DNA from: Emydura subglobosa
Lineage: Eukaryota > Chordata > Testudines > Chelidae
Direction of reading: 5' to 3'
Assembly (NCBI GenBank): GCA_007922225.1
Contig: ML680055.1
Span: 585,496 to 649,495, forward strand
DNA length: 64,000 bases
Part shown: piece after piece, positions 11,216 through 21,610 of the stretch
Layout of the letters: every line of letters starts with the position of its first letter
Numbering within the stretch: position 1 is the first letter of the stretch
Position numbers and translations under genes: made by a program
The notes under the pieces: model-generated
What the model saw: the letters and a program-made list of their open reading frames with translations, nothing else
The model's database searches: none
Told to the model about the DNA's origin: nothing

Positions 11216-12090
11216 TCGGGGGAGCTGTTGCACTGTTTGCCCAGGTGGCTTTAGTCTTCTGTGTCCCACTGCAGCCATACCGCCTTATGCTGAGCTGTCC
11301 TCTCTCCAGCTATGCAGCTTTGGTCTGGGTCAGTGCCTGACAGGAGACCCTCAGGGAGCAGCTAACAGGGAGGCAGCCCTCCTCAGTCCTCACTGACAGA
11401 GCCGCAGCCTCCGCAGGGTGTCGCTGGAGCTGCCAGCCCTCAGAGGAGCCGTAACAACGAGGTGGTTGTAACATAAGAGATCCCCAGGAGCTAGAACACA
11501 GAAGTCCTGCTTGCCCTCCCCCCCCCCCAGACACACACACACACCCCATAAGATATGAACAAGCTCATTTGGAAGGGACTCGGCCACACACACACACACA
11601 CACACACACCCATAAGATATGAACGAGCTCATTTGGAAGGGACTCGGCCATAGAGGACAGCGAGGTTTGGAAGACGGCAGTTCTGAGTTAGTGCCGAAGG
11701 TACCTCTTGTGACCTGGATTTGGAGGGCAGCATCTGAGCTGCTCAGCGTCTCTAAGATATTCCTGACGCCCCCCCGGTGAAGGAGGTTGGGGCTGTGCTC
11801 CCCATTGTACAGACAGGGATCTGGGCACAGAGACCTATTGCACAGACATCCTTTAGGTACCGACATCCCAGTTTTAGGCATCATTGTGATTCCCAAAACT
11901 CCCACTGAACCCTGTAGGCCCCTAACCTCACTTGGTGCCTAAGGGTGTGCAGTAAAATGCTCCCTGAGCACCAAGGCCTCTGGGCGCGCGCACTGCACTT
12001 TGCAACATAAACTCTTCAGCACCGAACTCCAAGAAGGGTCCCTGCTGTATTCGCTAGCAGCACCAGGTGCCTCCCTCCTGCCCAAACCAA
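11216..12090. repeat. spacer with two CA tracts and a 40-bp tandem duplication
   Basis: CA tracts lie at about 11530-11544 and 11585-11609. The 40-bp block 'cataagatatgaac...ggcca' occurs at 11547-11586 and again at 11611-11650 with one substitution, so tract and flank were duplicated together with a 64-bp offset. The minus-strand frame 11390-11905 crosses these repeats and is not a gene. Confidence 0.85.
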
Positions 12091-12387
12091 CGGTACGTCT
12101 CCACTGCAGTCAGAACCCTGGGGCACCGAGTCTCAGCGCCCGGCTCAGCTGGCTCAGATTCACGGGGCTCAGGCTGTGGGGCTAAAAACAGCCATGTAGA
12201 CATTTGGGCTGGGACTGGAGCTGGGGCTCTGAGCTCCACGCCCCTTCCAGGGTCTCGGTGCTCGCAGCTGAACATCTACACTGCAATTTTAGACCCCACA
12301 CCCTGAGCCCACGAGCCAGAGTCAGCTGACCTGGGCCAGCCTGAGCCGTGCCGCGGGTCTTTTCCGGCTGTGTGGACGTGCCCTTGG
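12091..12387. mobile_element. palindromic MITE
   Basis: Begins 'ggtacgtctccactgcag' and ends 'ggctgtgtggacgtgccc'. Internal segments ('gggctaaaaacagccatgtagac' and 'acatctacactgcaatttta') mirror one another, as in long-palindrome reptile MITEs. The exact target duplication is unclear. The many overlapping frames in this GC-rich stretch are not genes. Confidence 0.65.
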
Positions 12388-12389
12388 GC

Positions 12390-13440
12390 GCCGATCTACT
12401 CGCCTCACCAGTATCTCCCACTGCCCAGCACAGACAGTTCCCCGCTGAGCGTGGATTGTCTCTCTCCCCAGTCAGGGCCCAGGGAGCCTGGGCACCCAGC
12501 TCAGGCTCTGTGAACCCCAGTGTGCTCCTGTGATTGGCTAGGCACCGAGAAGGCAAGTGCCATGACACTGAACATCACCACACCCCTTTGTGACCGTAGG
12601 CCAGAGGGACCAGGTGATACAGGAAATCTGGGGTGCAGCAGGGAATTACGCCCAGATCTTGGGAGTCACATGCTGGCTGCCTAACACTAAACCATCCTTC
12701 CCATTGCAGGGGACAGCTGCCTTCTGGACAGTGAGGAAAGGCAGAGCATTGTCGTCACGAGTTCTCCTGGCCGGTGGCTGGCTAGAGAGAGGGGCTGTCC
12801 GCTGGGGCCTGCCGTCCCAGTGATGCTCCACAGTGGGGAAAGGAGAGCCCTGAGCAGCAGACAACTGTTGAGTGCAGGGGTGGGCGGGGAATGGCCCGGC
12901 GGGGCTCGCGGGGGCAGTGGGGGAAAGGTTTCCGCTGAAGCTTGTGGAATGTGAACTCTGCTGTGCTGCAGGCACCAGGCTGATCTGATAAGAGATGACA
13001 GGACTCCTGACAAATGGCTACGCCTGTGTTCTTGCACCAGAGAAAACACTCTTGGCTCAGAGAGAAAATGGGGACGGTAACTAGCAAAGGAGATGAGGCT
13101 AAGCCTAGGGAAAGACGTTGCGGGGGGAAGCGTTCATTTCAGAAGCATTGTTACCCTCTGAATTTAGGACCGAAGCTTTCAGTGCCGATCCCTTCCCCCC
13201 CTCCCCCCACTCTCCTCCAGTGCACATGAAAGCGTCACATACCAAATGGATGTTAGCTCAGTCTGGAGGGAGCCAGAGCCCACCACTCACCCCAGCCCTA
13301 GGACTGGCACTAGCCTTTACGCTCTGCCTTTCACAGTGACGGATGTAAACACTGCCACCCACAGTAACGAAACCCTTCGCGCTGCCACAGTCACCTGCTG
13401 TTCTCAGTGCACCAGGAGAAACATTACTAGCCGCTCCTGC
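12390..13440. other. GC-rich spacer, no gene seen
   Basis: Several open frames of 60-133 codons on both strands overlap one another here. None has a recognisable domain, codon consistency or splice signals. Confidence 0.45.
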
Positions 13441-13449
13441 TGGCACGCC

Positions 13450-13560
13450 TGGATTCAATATGGACAAACTGAGGCGGAGAGGGCAGGAGACTGGCCCAGG
13501 CCGCACAGTGAACCAGAAACAGAGCCAAGCTCTTCTCACACCCCAGTCTGTGCTTTAACT
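13450..13560 (-). repeat. MIR SINE fragment
   Basis: Reverse-orientation MIR core: 'aaactgaggcgga', 'actggcccaggccgcacag', 'cagagccaagct', matching the 'aaactgaggcac / acttgcccaaggtcac / cagagctgggattc' pattern. Confidence 0.7.
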
Positions 13561-13674
13561 CCTCACCTCACCTCCTGGATCTGTGTAGCCATCATCAATT
13601 GCCAGGGGCCAAATCTCCTCCACCGGAATTACCAGCAGCCAAACTGAGAATTTGTGAATCAAGGGCACAGAGAG

Positions 13675-13904
13675 AAAGTCACAAAGTTTAGGGGCAGCAG
13701 GTACCATTAGCTGATCTAGCACAGGCCAGAGCATTTCATCCATTTATTCCTGTAGTTAACCCAGTATCTTGTGTTTGGCTCCACAAAGTCGTGATATCTT
13801 CGGATCAAGAGATGCAGAATCCACCACAGCCTTTGATGGTTGGTTCCAGTGGTTAATCAGCCCCAGTGGTAAAAATGTGTGCCGCCTTTCTACATGGAAT
13901 GTGC
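13675..13904 (-). mobile_element. CR1-type LINE 3' fragment
   Basis: On the plus strand it reads 'accattagctgatctag', 'cacaggccagagcatttcatcc' (partial), 'ccaccacagcctttgatggttggttccagtgg', the reverse complement of a CR1 3' end. It abuts the RTE-like fragment. Confidence 0.7.
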
Positions 13905-14800
13905 ATGGCTTTTATTTCATCGCATTAAAGACAAATACCAGTAAAACTAAACTTCTTTACCAACCATCCTATAGACAAAATGCAGACAGTGATGCCATAC
14001 CTGAAGTTCTTGTTGATGAGGAAACCCTTAAACGTGTCAACACCTTTCGATCTCTAGGAAGCTCAGCCGCTAGTGATAACACCCCGATGCAAAAGTCCAT
14101 ATCACATTCAGTCAGCATCCAAAGCATGTGGAAGACTATCGAAATGTCTCTGGTATCAGCACAGCTTCACTGCAGCAACTAAGATGAAGGTCTATTGTGC
14201 TGTGGTGCTGACTGCACTTCTGTATTCAATAGCAACGATAATCCTATGTAGGTGACACATCAAAAAGCTTCCAAGCCTGCAACGGAGACATCTGTGGCAG
14301 CTTCTAGGAATTAAATGGCAAGACTGAGTTCCAAACACTGTGGTAGTGGGAAGAGCGGGCACACCCGGTGTTGAGGCACTTATAGCAGCTGCACAACTGA
14401 GGTCATGTTGTCCATATGCCAGATCATTGGCTCCCACCGATTCTCCCCTATGGTGAACTCAAGGAAGGGAAACGCGATAGAAGAGAACAAAAGCTGAGCT
14501 ATCCGGACATTTGGAAAAGGAACTTGAAGAACGCAAATATTAGCTTAGAGAACTGGGAAGAAGCTGCCAGAGATGCATGTAAATGGAGCTCTGCAATGTA
14601 TGATTCTATCCAGGCAGTTGACGAGCACAGAGAGGCACCATCTTCAAGAGCATAATATCAAGCAGCTCTCCAGTTTCTCCTGCCCAAACTGTCACAGAGG
14701 CTTTTATTTCAAATGCTGGACTCGCTTCTCATCGCCGCGCTAAGAAGTGCGAAATCTCCCTCCTCCACAGTCATCGTTGAGTATGACGGACAGCCGAAGA
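13905..14800 (+). mobile_element. RTE-like LINE, C-terminal RT region relic
   Basis: A broken frame reads 'NTSKTKLLYQPSYRQN', 'VNTFRSLGSS', then 'TKMKVYCAVVLTALLYSIATI', 'LLGIKWQD' and 'YGELKEGKRDRREQKLSYPDI', ending near 14800. These blocks belong to the long C-terminal part of non-LTR RT proteins of the RTE/BovB type (related ORFs are often misannotated as craniofacial development protein 2-like). Stops and frameshifts occur near 14182, 14250 and 14400. Clade assignment is from memory of motifs. Confidence 0.72.
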
Positions 14801-14855
14801 CTTCATAGAATCATAGAAAATTAGGGTTGGAAGGGACCTCAAGGGGTCATCTAGT

Positions 14856-14957
14856 GGATGATTTATTTGGGGTTGGTCCTGCTTAGAGCAGGGGGTTGGA
14901 CTAGATACCTCCTGAGGTCCCTTCCAACCCTAATATTCCATAATTCTATGATTCTAT
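14856..14957 (+). mobile_element. inverted CR1 3'-tail insert forming a hairpin
   Basis: About 100 bp of plus-oriented CR1 3' end ('ggttggactagatacctcc' ... 'attctatgattctata') lies inside the minus-oriented CR1 copy C tail. The left tail (14803-14855) and this insert are inverted copies and could fold into a hairpin with a loop of about 45 nt. Confidence 0.85.
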
Positions 14958-15218
14958 AACCTCCTGCTCAAAGCAGGACCAACCCCAACTAAATCATCCC
15001 AGCCAGGACTTTGTCAAGCCGGGCCTTAAAAACCTCTAAGGCTGGAGATTCCACCAATTCTTTAGGTAACCCATTGCAGTGCTTCACCACCCTCCTAGTG
15101 AAAAAGCTTTTCCTAATGTCCAACCTAGATCTCCCCCTCTGCAACTTGAAACCATTGCACCTTGTTCTCTCATCGCCACCACCGAGAACAACCTAGCTCC
15201 ATCCTTCTTGGAAGCCCC

Positions 15219-16264
15219 TGTGACCTGTTCATGCCTAGGGTAGACCACCTGAAAATGCTATAGTCAAGGCAGGCTGCTAAAGGAGAGCAGATTCTCCCAG
15301 CACTGAAGTTAGACTCCCCAACTAGCCACTAACAGTGCTTCGCCGCACTGGTCAGCAAGAAGCTAAAACAAAATATACGCAGCCCCCTTCACCGCATTTC
15401 AGTCTCTGGCTCCCAGTCGGCCACTAGGTCCAGTACAGAGACAAGTTATTAAAACATTATGCTCTTACCAAAAAGGTTCTCCTGATCCCCAAAGAATTAG
15501 CCACATTACTAGACCAATGTAAGCTTGGATCTTACCCAAAATACCAGGCTGCCAACCAATCCTTTAGTAACTAAGATTAAAGGTTTGTTATAAAAGGAAA
15601 GCAACAAACAAGGTGAGAGGTGTTCTATGATTAACGCAATCAGAGTCATACAAATGATTTGAAAGTCCATATAAGGTTTCCATATATCAGGTTTCCAGTA
15701 GAATTGTGAAGTTTGCAAGCTTGTACAGTGACTCTGGTGTACATCCAGTAACTGGGTGGGTCTCAGTCCTTTGTTTCACAGCTTCTGTTGTTGATGAGTT
15801 GATCCAGAGGTAGGACGAAGAAATTAAGACAACATGGCATGGAGCAGCTCCTTTTTATGTCCCTTTGCCATATGGCTTGTGAATATTCACAGAAACAAGA
15901 TGGAGTCCAGGGTCACCTGGGCAAGCGCTGGTGATTCATAAGATGCAGCCACTAGGTTCTTTCCCTGGGTTCATTGTACCTTTTAGTTTCCTTAATGGGC
16001 AAATAAGCAGAGTTATTGCTGCTGCCATCCTGTCTGGAGTGTTGCCCAGAAACACAGCACAAGTTGAAATACAGATACCTCAAACACATTCATAACTTAT
16101 AATACAAATATGACACATGCACATAAAAATATCATCATACTTAGCAACTTATTACCTTTGTAATGATACTTGACATGTCCTGTCCCGTACGAATTAGTGT
16201 AGTTTGGCAATATTGATATTCAAGAATATTATAAATAGTCACCCCCAAACCAGACAGCATCACA
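15219..16264. mobile_element. solo LTR, 1,046 bp, with 5-bp target duplication
   Basis: The element begins TGTGACCTG and ends GCATCACA, so its termini are the inverted pair TGTGA/TCACA as in LTRs. Flanks GCCCC at 15214-15218 and 16265-16269 form a perfect 5-bp target duplication, and the host CR1 is continuous when one copy is removed. No internal coding region is present, so this is a solo LTR left by recombination. A 5-bp duplication fits Ty3/Gypsy or ERV3/ERVL-like elements; the family and transcriptional orientation are not resolved. A related copy begins at 32143. Confidence 0.88.
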
Positions 16265-17464
16265 GCCCCCTTCAGGTAGTTGAAGGCTGCTATCAAATCA
16301 CCCCTCATTCTTCTCTTTTACTGACTAAATAAGCCCAGTTCCCTCAGCCTCACCTCGTAAGTCGTGTGTCTCAACCCCCTAATTATTTTCGTTGCCCCTT
16401 CCTGTAATGGGAGGCCCAAAACTGGACGCAGTACTCCAGATGTGGCCTCACCAGTGCCAAATAAAGGGGAATAATCACTTCCCTCAATCTGCTGGCAATG
16501 CTTCTACTAATGCAGCCCACTTGGCACCCAGGGCACACTGCTGACTCATATCCAGCTTCTTCTCCACTGTAACCCCAGGTTCTTTTCTGCAAAATTGCTG
16601 CTTAGCCAGTCGATCCCCAGTCTGTAGCAGTGCATGCACCGCTGGAGACTGAGGTGAGGCTGACTCATCTGTAGTTCCCTGGATCTGCCTTTCCTTTTTA
16701 AAAAAGGGGCACTATATTTACTTTTTTCAATCGTCCAGGACCTCCCTCAATCACCACAAGTTTTCAGAGATAATGGCCAATGGCTCTGCTATCACATCAG
16801 CCAACTCCCTCAGCACCCTCGGATGCACTGCATCCAGCTCCATGGACTTGTGCATGTCCAGCTTTTCTAAATAGTCCTGGACCTGTTCTTTCAGCACTGA
16901 GGGCTGCTCACCTCCTCCCCATTCTGTGCTGCCCAGTGCAGTAGTCTGGGAGGTGATTTTGTCTATGAAGACAGAGGCAAAAACAAATTGAATACTTCAG
17001 TTTTTTCCACATCCTCTGTCACTAGGCTGCCTCCCTTATTTAGTAAGGGGCCCACATTATCCCTGACCTTCTTCTTGTTGCTAACATTCCTGTAGAAACC
17101 CTTCTTGTTCCCCTTCACGTCCCTTGCTAGCTGCAACTCCAATTGTGCTTTGGCCTTCCTGATTTCACTCCTGCATGCTCAAGCAGCATTTTTATAGTCT
17201 TCCCTGGTCATCTGACCAAGCTTCCACTTCTTGTAAGCTTCTTTTCTGTGTTTAAGTTCACCAAAGACTTCGTTGTTAAGCCAAGCTGGACGCCTACCAT
17301 ATTTGCTATTCTTTCTGCACATCGGGATGGTTTGTTCCTGTGCCCTCAATAAGGTCTCTTTAAAATACAGCCAGCTCTCTTGGATTCCTTTCCCCCTTAT
17401 ATTAGCCTCCCAGGGGATCCTGCCCATCAGTTCCCTGAGGGAGTCAAAGTCTGCTTTTCTGAAG

Positions 17465-18110
17465 TCCATGGTCCGTATCCTGCTGTTCTCCTTTCTTCCT
17501 TTTGTCAGGATCCTGAACTTGATCATCTCATGGTCACGGCTGCCTAGGTTGCCACCCACTTCTACTTCCCCTACCAAATCTTCTCTGTTTGTGAGCAGCA
17601 GGTCAAGAGGAGCACGGCCCTTAGTTGGTTGCTCCAGCACTTGCACCAGAAAATTGTCTGCAACACTATCAAAAAACTTCCTGGATTGTTTGTGCTCTGC
17701 TGTATTGCTCTTCAGCAGATGTCAGGATGATTGAAGTCCCCCATGAGAACCAGGTCCTGTGAACTGGGAACTTTCCCTAGTTGACTGAAGAAAGCCTCCA
17801 TGGTCCATATTCTGCTGCTCTCCTTTCTTCCTTTTGTCAGGATCCTGGACTCGACCATCTCATGGTCACTGCTGCCCAGGTTACCACCCACTTCTACTTC
17901 CCCTATCAAATCTTCCCTGTTTGTGAGCAGCAGGTCAAGAGAAGCTTAGCCCCTACTTATTTGGTTGCCCCAGCACTCTCCAAAAACTTCCTGGATTGTC
18001 TGTGCTCTGCTGTATTGCTCCCGCAGCAGATGTCAGGTTGATTGAAGTAGCCCCATGAGAACCAGGGCCTGTGATCTGGAAACTTGCATTAGTCGTCTGA
18101 AGAAAGCCTC
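17465..18110 (-). repeat. tandem duplication inside CR1 copy C
   Basis: The block starting 'tccatggtccgtatcctg' at 17465 recurs at 17797 ('tccatggtccatattctg'). Both copies run through 'cctttcttccttttgtcagg' and end with 'gaagaaagcctc' (17787 and 18099). The unit is about 310-330 bp with small deletions in the second copy. It repeats part of the endonuclease coding region. Confidence 0.88.
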
Positions 18111-18539
18111 ATCTACCTCGTCCTCCTGGACTGGTGTCTATAGCAGATGCCCACCAAGACATCTCCATTGTTGATGTCACCTCTAAACTGAACCCAGAGA
18201 CTCCCAATAGGCTTTTCTCCAGTTTCATACTGGAGCTCTGAGCAATCATATTGCTCTCTTACATACAGTGCAGCTCCTCCACCTTTTCTCCCTTGCCTTT
18301 CCTTCCTGAACAGTTTATACCCATTCATGGCAGTGCTCCAGTCATGTGAGTTATCCCACCAAGTCTCGGTTATTCCAATCACATCATAGTTCCTTGACTG
18401 TGCCAGGACTTCCAATTCCTCCTGCTTGTTTCCCAGGCTTCTTGTGTTCATGTACAGGCACCTAAGGTAACTAGCCAATTGCCTTATCGTCTCAGTATGA
18501 ATCAAGAGGCCTCCCCTGTTGCACCCTCCTCCTTGTGTT

Positions 18540-18990
18540 TCCTCCTGTATCCCACTTACCTCCGTGCTTAGGTCTCCATCCCCCAGCGAACCTAGTTTAA
18601 TGCCTTCCTTAATAGGTTAGCAAACCTGTCTGCGAAAACACTCCGTTCATTAGGTGGACTCCATCTCTTCCTAGCAAGCCTTCTTCTTGGAATGAAATCC
18701 CATCATCGAAGAAGCCAAAGCCCTCTCTCCACCACTACCTGCATAACCATTCATTTACTTCCACAATTCAACAGTCCCTACCTGGACCTTTTTCTTCAAC
18801 AGGGAGGATGGAGGAGAACACCACTTGCACCTCAAACTCCTTTATCCTTCTTCCCAGAGGCACATAGTCTGCAGTGATCTGCTCAAGGTTATTCTTGACA
18901 GTGTCATTAGTGCCAACGTGGAGATGTAGGAAGCCACTGATTCCTATTACACCTTTCTCCACTAGCTTAAAGAGCCTTTGGTACCCAGTA
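18540..18990 (-). pseudogene. CR1 ORF1 esterase domain with catalytic motifs still readable
   Basis: Minus-strand reading from 18962 gives 'LHLHVGTNDTVKNNLEQIT', then 'LGRRIKEFEVQVVFSSILPVE' and, near 18652-18666, the His-containing block DGVHL. GTND and D-x-x-H are conserved blocks of the SGNH-type esterase found in ORF1 of CR1 elements. A stop follows 'GPGRDC' and further decay follows DGVHL. The N-terminal part of ORF1 is absent because of 5' truncation. Confidence 0.8.
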
Positions 18991-18994
18991 TTTT

Positions 18995-19375
18995 TCCCCA
19001 GGAAAGTACTGATACACTGTCATCAAGTCACCTCATCTTTTGTTTGCTAAAATAAACAGATTGAGCTCTTTAAGTCTCTCACTGTAAGGCATTTTCTCCA
19101 GCCCCCAAATTATTTTTGTACCTTTTTTCTGCACCCTCCCATTTTTCAACATCCTTTTTAAAAAGGGGACATCAGAACTCGGACGCAGTATCCAGTATTG
19201 GTCTCACCAATGCCATATACAGAGGTAAAAATCACCTCTCTGCTCCTGTTCACTGCTCCCAGTTTATACATAACCATGAGTGCCCGTCCGACACAGTCTC
19301 CATATTTGGAATAGAATGCAAAAGAGAGGTTGGTAGCACTAGCTTCAGAAAGATGCTCAATACTACTGGACACTG
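18995..19375 (-). mobile_element. CR1-type LINE fragment D (RT C-terminus)
   Basis: Minus-strand reading shows 'SLYMALVRPILDT', a CPLFKKDVEK block and a decayed 'NNLGAGENAL' block, the end of a CR1-clade RT. It differs in subfamily from neighbouring copies and has no 3' tail. Confidence 0.78.
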
Positions 19376-19387
19376 GAGTGTGCTGGT

Positions 19388-20260
19388 CATAGAATCATAG
19401 AAGTGTAGGACTGGAAGGGACCACAAGAGGCCTTCTAGTCCAGGCCCCTGCACTCAAGGCAGGACTAAGTATTATCTAAACCAGGGGTGTCAAACGGGCC
19501 AAATTCTCATAAACTGCACTTCACAGGGGCCATGCAATACCCTCTGCCGAAAAATTCGGGCCATCTTCCTCAACCTCCCTAGGCGATGTATTCCAGTGCT
19601 TAACTACCATGCCAGCTAGGAAGTTTTTCCTACTGTCCAACCTAAACCTCCCTCGCTGCAGTTTAAGCCCATTGCTTCTTGTCCTGTCCTCAGAGGTTAA
19701 AGAGAACATTTGCTCTCCCTTCTCCTTGTAACAACTTTTATGTACTTGAAGACTATTATAATTTGCCCTCTCAGTCTTTTCTTCTCCAGACTACACAAAC
19801 CCAGTTTTTTCAATCTTCTCTCATAGGTCACGTTTTCTAGACCTTTAATCATTGTGTTGCTTTTCTCTGGACTTTCTCCAATTTGTCCACATCTTTCCTG
19901 AAATATGGCGCCCAGAACTGGACACATTACTCCAGGTGAGGCCTGATCAGCACAGAGTAAAGCAGAAGAATTACTTCTTAAGTCTTGCTTACAATAGTCC
20001 TGCTATTATATCCCAGAATGATGTTTGGTTTTTTTGCACTAGTGTGACACTGCCGATTCATGTTTAGCTTGTGATCCACTCTGACCCCCACATCCTTTTC
20101 CACAGTATTCTTTCCTAGGCAATCATTGCCCATGTTGTATCTGTGCAACTGGTAGTTCCTACCCAAGTGGACTACTTTGCATTTGTCCTGATTGAATTTC
20201 ATCCTGTTTACTTCATCCACTAAATAGGCAGAGCATGTGCAGGTCCTCACCTTTGCCAGG
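19388..20260 (-). mobile_element. CR1 LINE copy E (RT C-terminus and 3' end)
   Basis: The 3' tail 'catagaatcatagaagtgta' starts at about 19390. Minus-strand frames 19697-19927 ('[13 protein letters not shown]', 'YERRLKKLGLCSLEKKRLRG') and 19978-20250 ('FNQDKCKVVHLGRNYQLHRYN', 'VEKDVGVRVDHKLNMNRQC') cover the RT C-terminal third. An 80-bp foreign piece at 19483-19562 begins CAGGGGTGTCAAAC, which looks like a hAT-type end. Confidence 0.9.
19483..19562. mobile_element. possible short hAT-end fragment inside CR1 copy E
   Basis: Starts CAGGGGTGTCAAAC, resembling hAT/Charlie ends, and replaces about 80 bp of the CR1 3' UTR. No clear right terminus or target duplication was found. Confidence 0.4.
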
Positions 20261-20322
20261 AAGGGAGCACCTCAAGGGGTGAAAGGAGAATTTATCCTGC
20301 ATGTAGTGTGAGGAAGTGACCC

Positions 20323-20531
20323 CAAGGCCGTATTTTCCATTAGGCACAATAGGCACAGTGCCTAGGGCCTACGAAACTTTCAGGGCCTAAGAAAAAAATT
20401 TGTATATATAATTTTGTATTTTTATTTAAAAAACTATTTATTAATAGCTTAAAATCAAATTAGTTATTTCGGTCAGGGGGCCTACGAAGGCAAGTGTGCC
20501 TAGGGCCTACAAAGGTCTTAAAATGGCCCTG
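20323..20531. mobile_element. hAT-type MITE, 209 bp, perfect 8-bp target duplication
   Basis: Left end CAAGGCCGTATTTTC and right end (reversed) CAGGGCCATTTTAAG are imperfect terminal inverted repeats. The internal 'tgcctagggcctac' motif is also repeated near both ends. Flanks AGTGACCC at 20315-20322 and 20532-20539 are identical. The centre is AT-rich with no coding capacity. Confidence 0.9.
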
Positions 20532-20784
20532 AGTGACCCCAATGAGGGACAATAGATTCAAGTAGAGATTTTTGTAAAGCCTTGTATTGAAGTTGAATCT
20601 AAGTTGGCTTCAATGTCTATTCAATTCACCTACCCCTGCAGCAGGAGTATTTCCCATATTGCTGTAGCATGACTGGCTTGCTAGATCCTATATCACATGT
20701 GAACGTGAGGTGATGGTGTCTACTGCTTCTGGCCAAAACTCATAAATGACAAGCCATAGCTGGGTGCAGAGAACAGTGAGAGGG

Positions 20785-20985
20785 ATTATTGTCTAGTGGT
20801 TTAACAAAGGCCTTGTGGTCAGGAGTCCAGTGTTCTGTTCTTGAGACAGTCATGGACTAGCTATGTCACATTTGGTAAGTCATTTCTCCTCTGCAGAAAT
20901 GGGATAACCTGCTCTGAGCTCAAACATACATAGTTCTCAAGGGTAATAAAGTGCTCTGCCTGTTGCTTGATGGCCTATTAAGAGA
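20785..20985 (+). repeat. MIR-type tRNA-derived SINE
   Basis: Order 'gtctagtggttta', 'ggtcaggagtccagtgttc', 'tcatttctcctctgcag', 'atgggataac' matches the tRNA-like head and core of MIR in forward orientation. Confidence 0.7.
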
Positions 20986-21395
20986 CAGGCAGAGGTCAGC
21001 TGGGTAGCTATATATATCTGGGCTGGTCACTAGTTCAAAGTCTCAAGACTTGGAGAATGTCTTGGTAACCTTCAGTTATGGCACTCTTGGCTATCTTTCC
21101 TCTTCACTAGATGCTCCTTTGTCTGTCCTACTATAAACATGATGGCAGTACTTAGTGGGTGAACATGGAAGGGTTTCAAGGTTCAGTGCAGATCATCTCC
21201 AAATCTTTTACATTTTTTGGACACATTCAGCTGACTGACACCCCAGCTGTACACAAGTTACTGTGAGGCACTGAGCTAATAATGGAGGGAAAAAATCAAC
21301 AGGTTAATTGAACTCTGTCGATTGGGCTAAAAACCTCAAACCAAGATTTTTTTAGCGAAGGGCTATTGCTAGGCTCTTTATCCACTCCACCGTCC
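20986..21395. other. spacer, no gene seen
   Basis: Diverged sequence without recognised repeat or coding signal. Confidence 0.45.
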
Positions 21396-21399
21396 TTGT

Positions 21400-21610
21400 G
21401 CTTTTAAGCTCACCCATGTGGCACTTGAGTGCTTTCCGCCCATTGATCTCCGAATGCTTTACCAAGTCAAGAAAGCATCACTGCGGTTCTTACAGATGAT
21501 GGGGAATTGAGGCGTATGGAGCTGAAGTGACTTGCTCAAAGTCACCTAGGGACAGAGCTGGGCGTAGAACTTGGGATTCCTAAAGTTACATCCAGTTTCC
21601 TAGACCAGAA
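21400..21610 (-). repeat. MIR SINE
   Basis: Contains 'gatggggaattgaggcg', 'gtgacttgctcaaagtcacc' and 'gacagagctgggcgtagaac', the reverse-orientation MIR core. Confidence 0.78.

Larger units (their letters stand above)
14802..18990 (-). mobile_element. CR1 LINE, long copy C (ORF1 esterase, EN, RT, 3' end), split by a solo LTR
   Basis: One minus-strand CR1 occupying 14802-15218 (3' end) and 16265-18990 (RT to ORF1). The join is exact: CR1 sequence continues across the LTR once the 5-bp duplication GCCCC is collapsed. Parts in coding order: ORF1 esterase (about 18990-18540), endonuclease 18505-18113 ('CLYMNTRSLGNKQEELEVL', 'GITETWWDNSHDW'), EN C-terminus and linker 17646-17179 ('RDHEMIKFRIL', 'FKETLLRAQEQTIP'), decayed RT 17140-16260, 3' UTR. 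It contains an internal tandem duplication (17465-18110) and an inverted CR1 tail insert (14856-14957). Confidence 0.9.
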
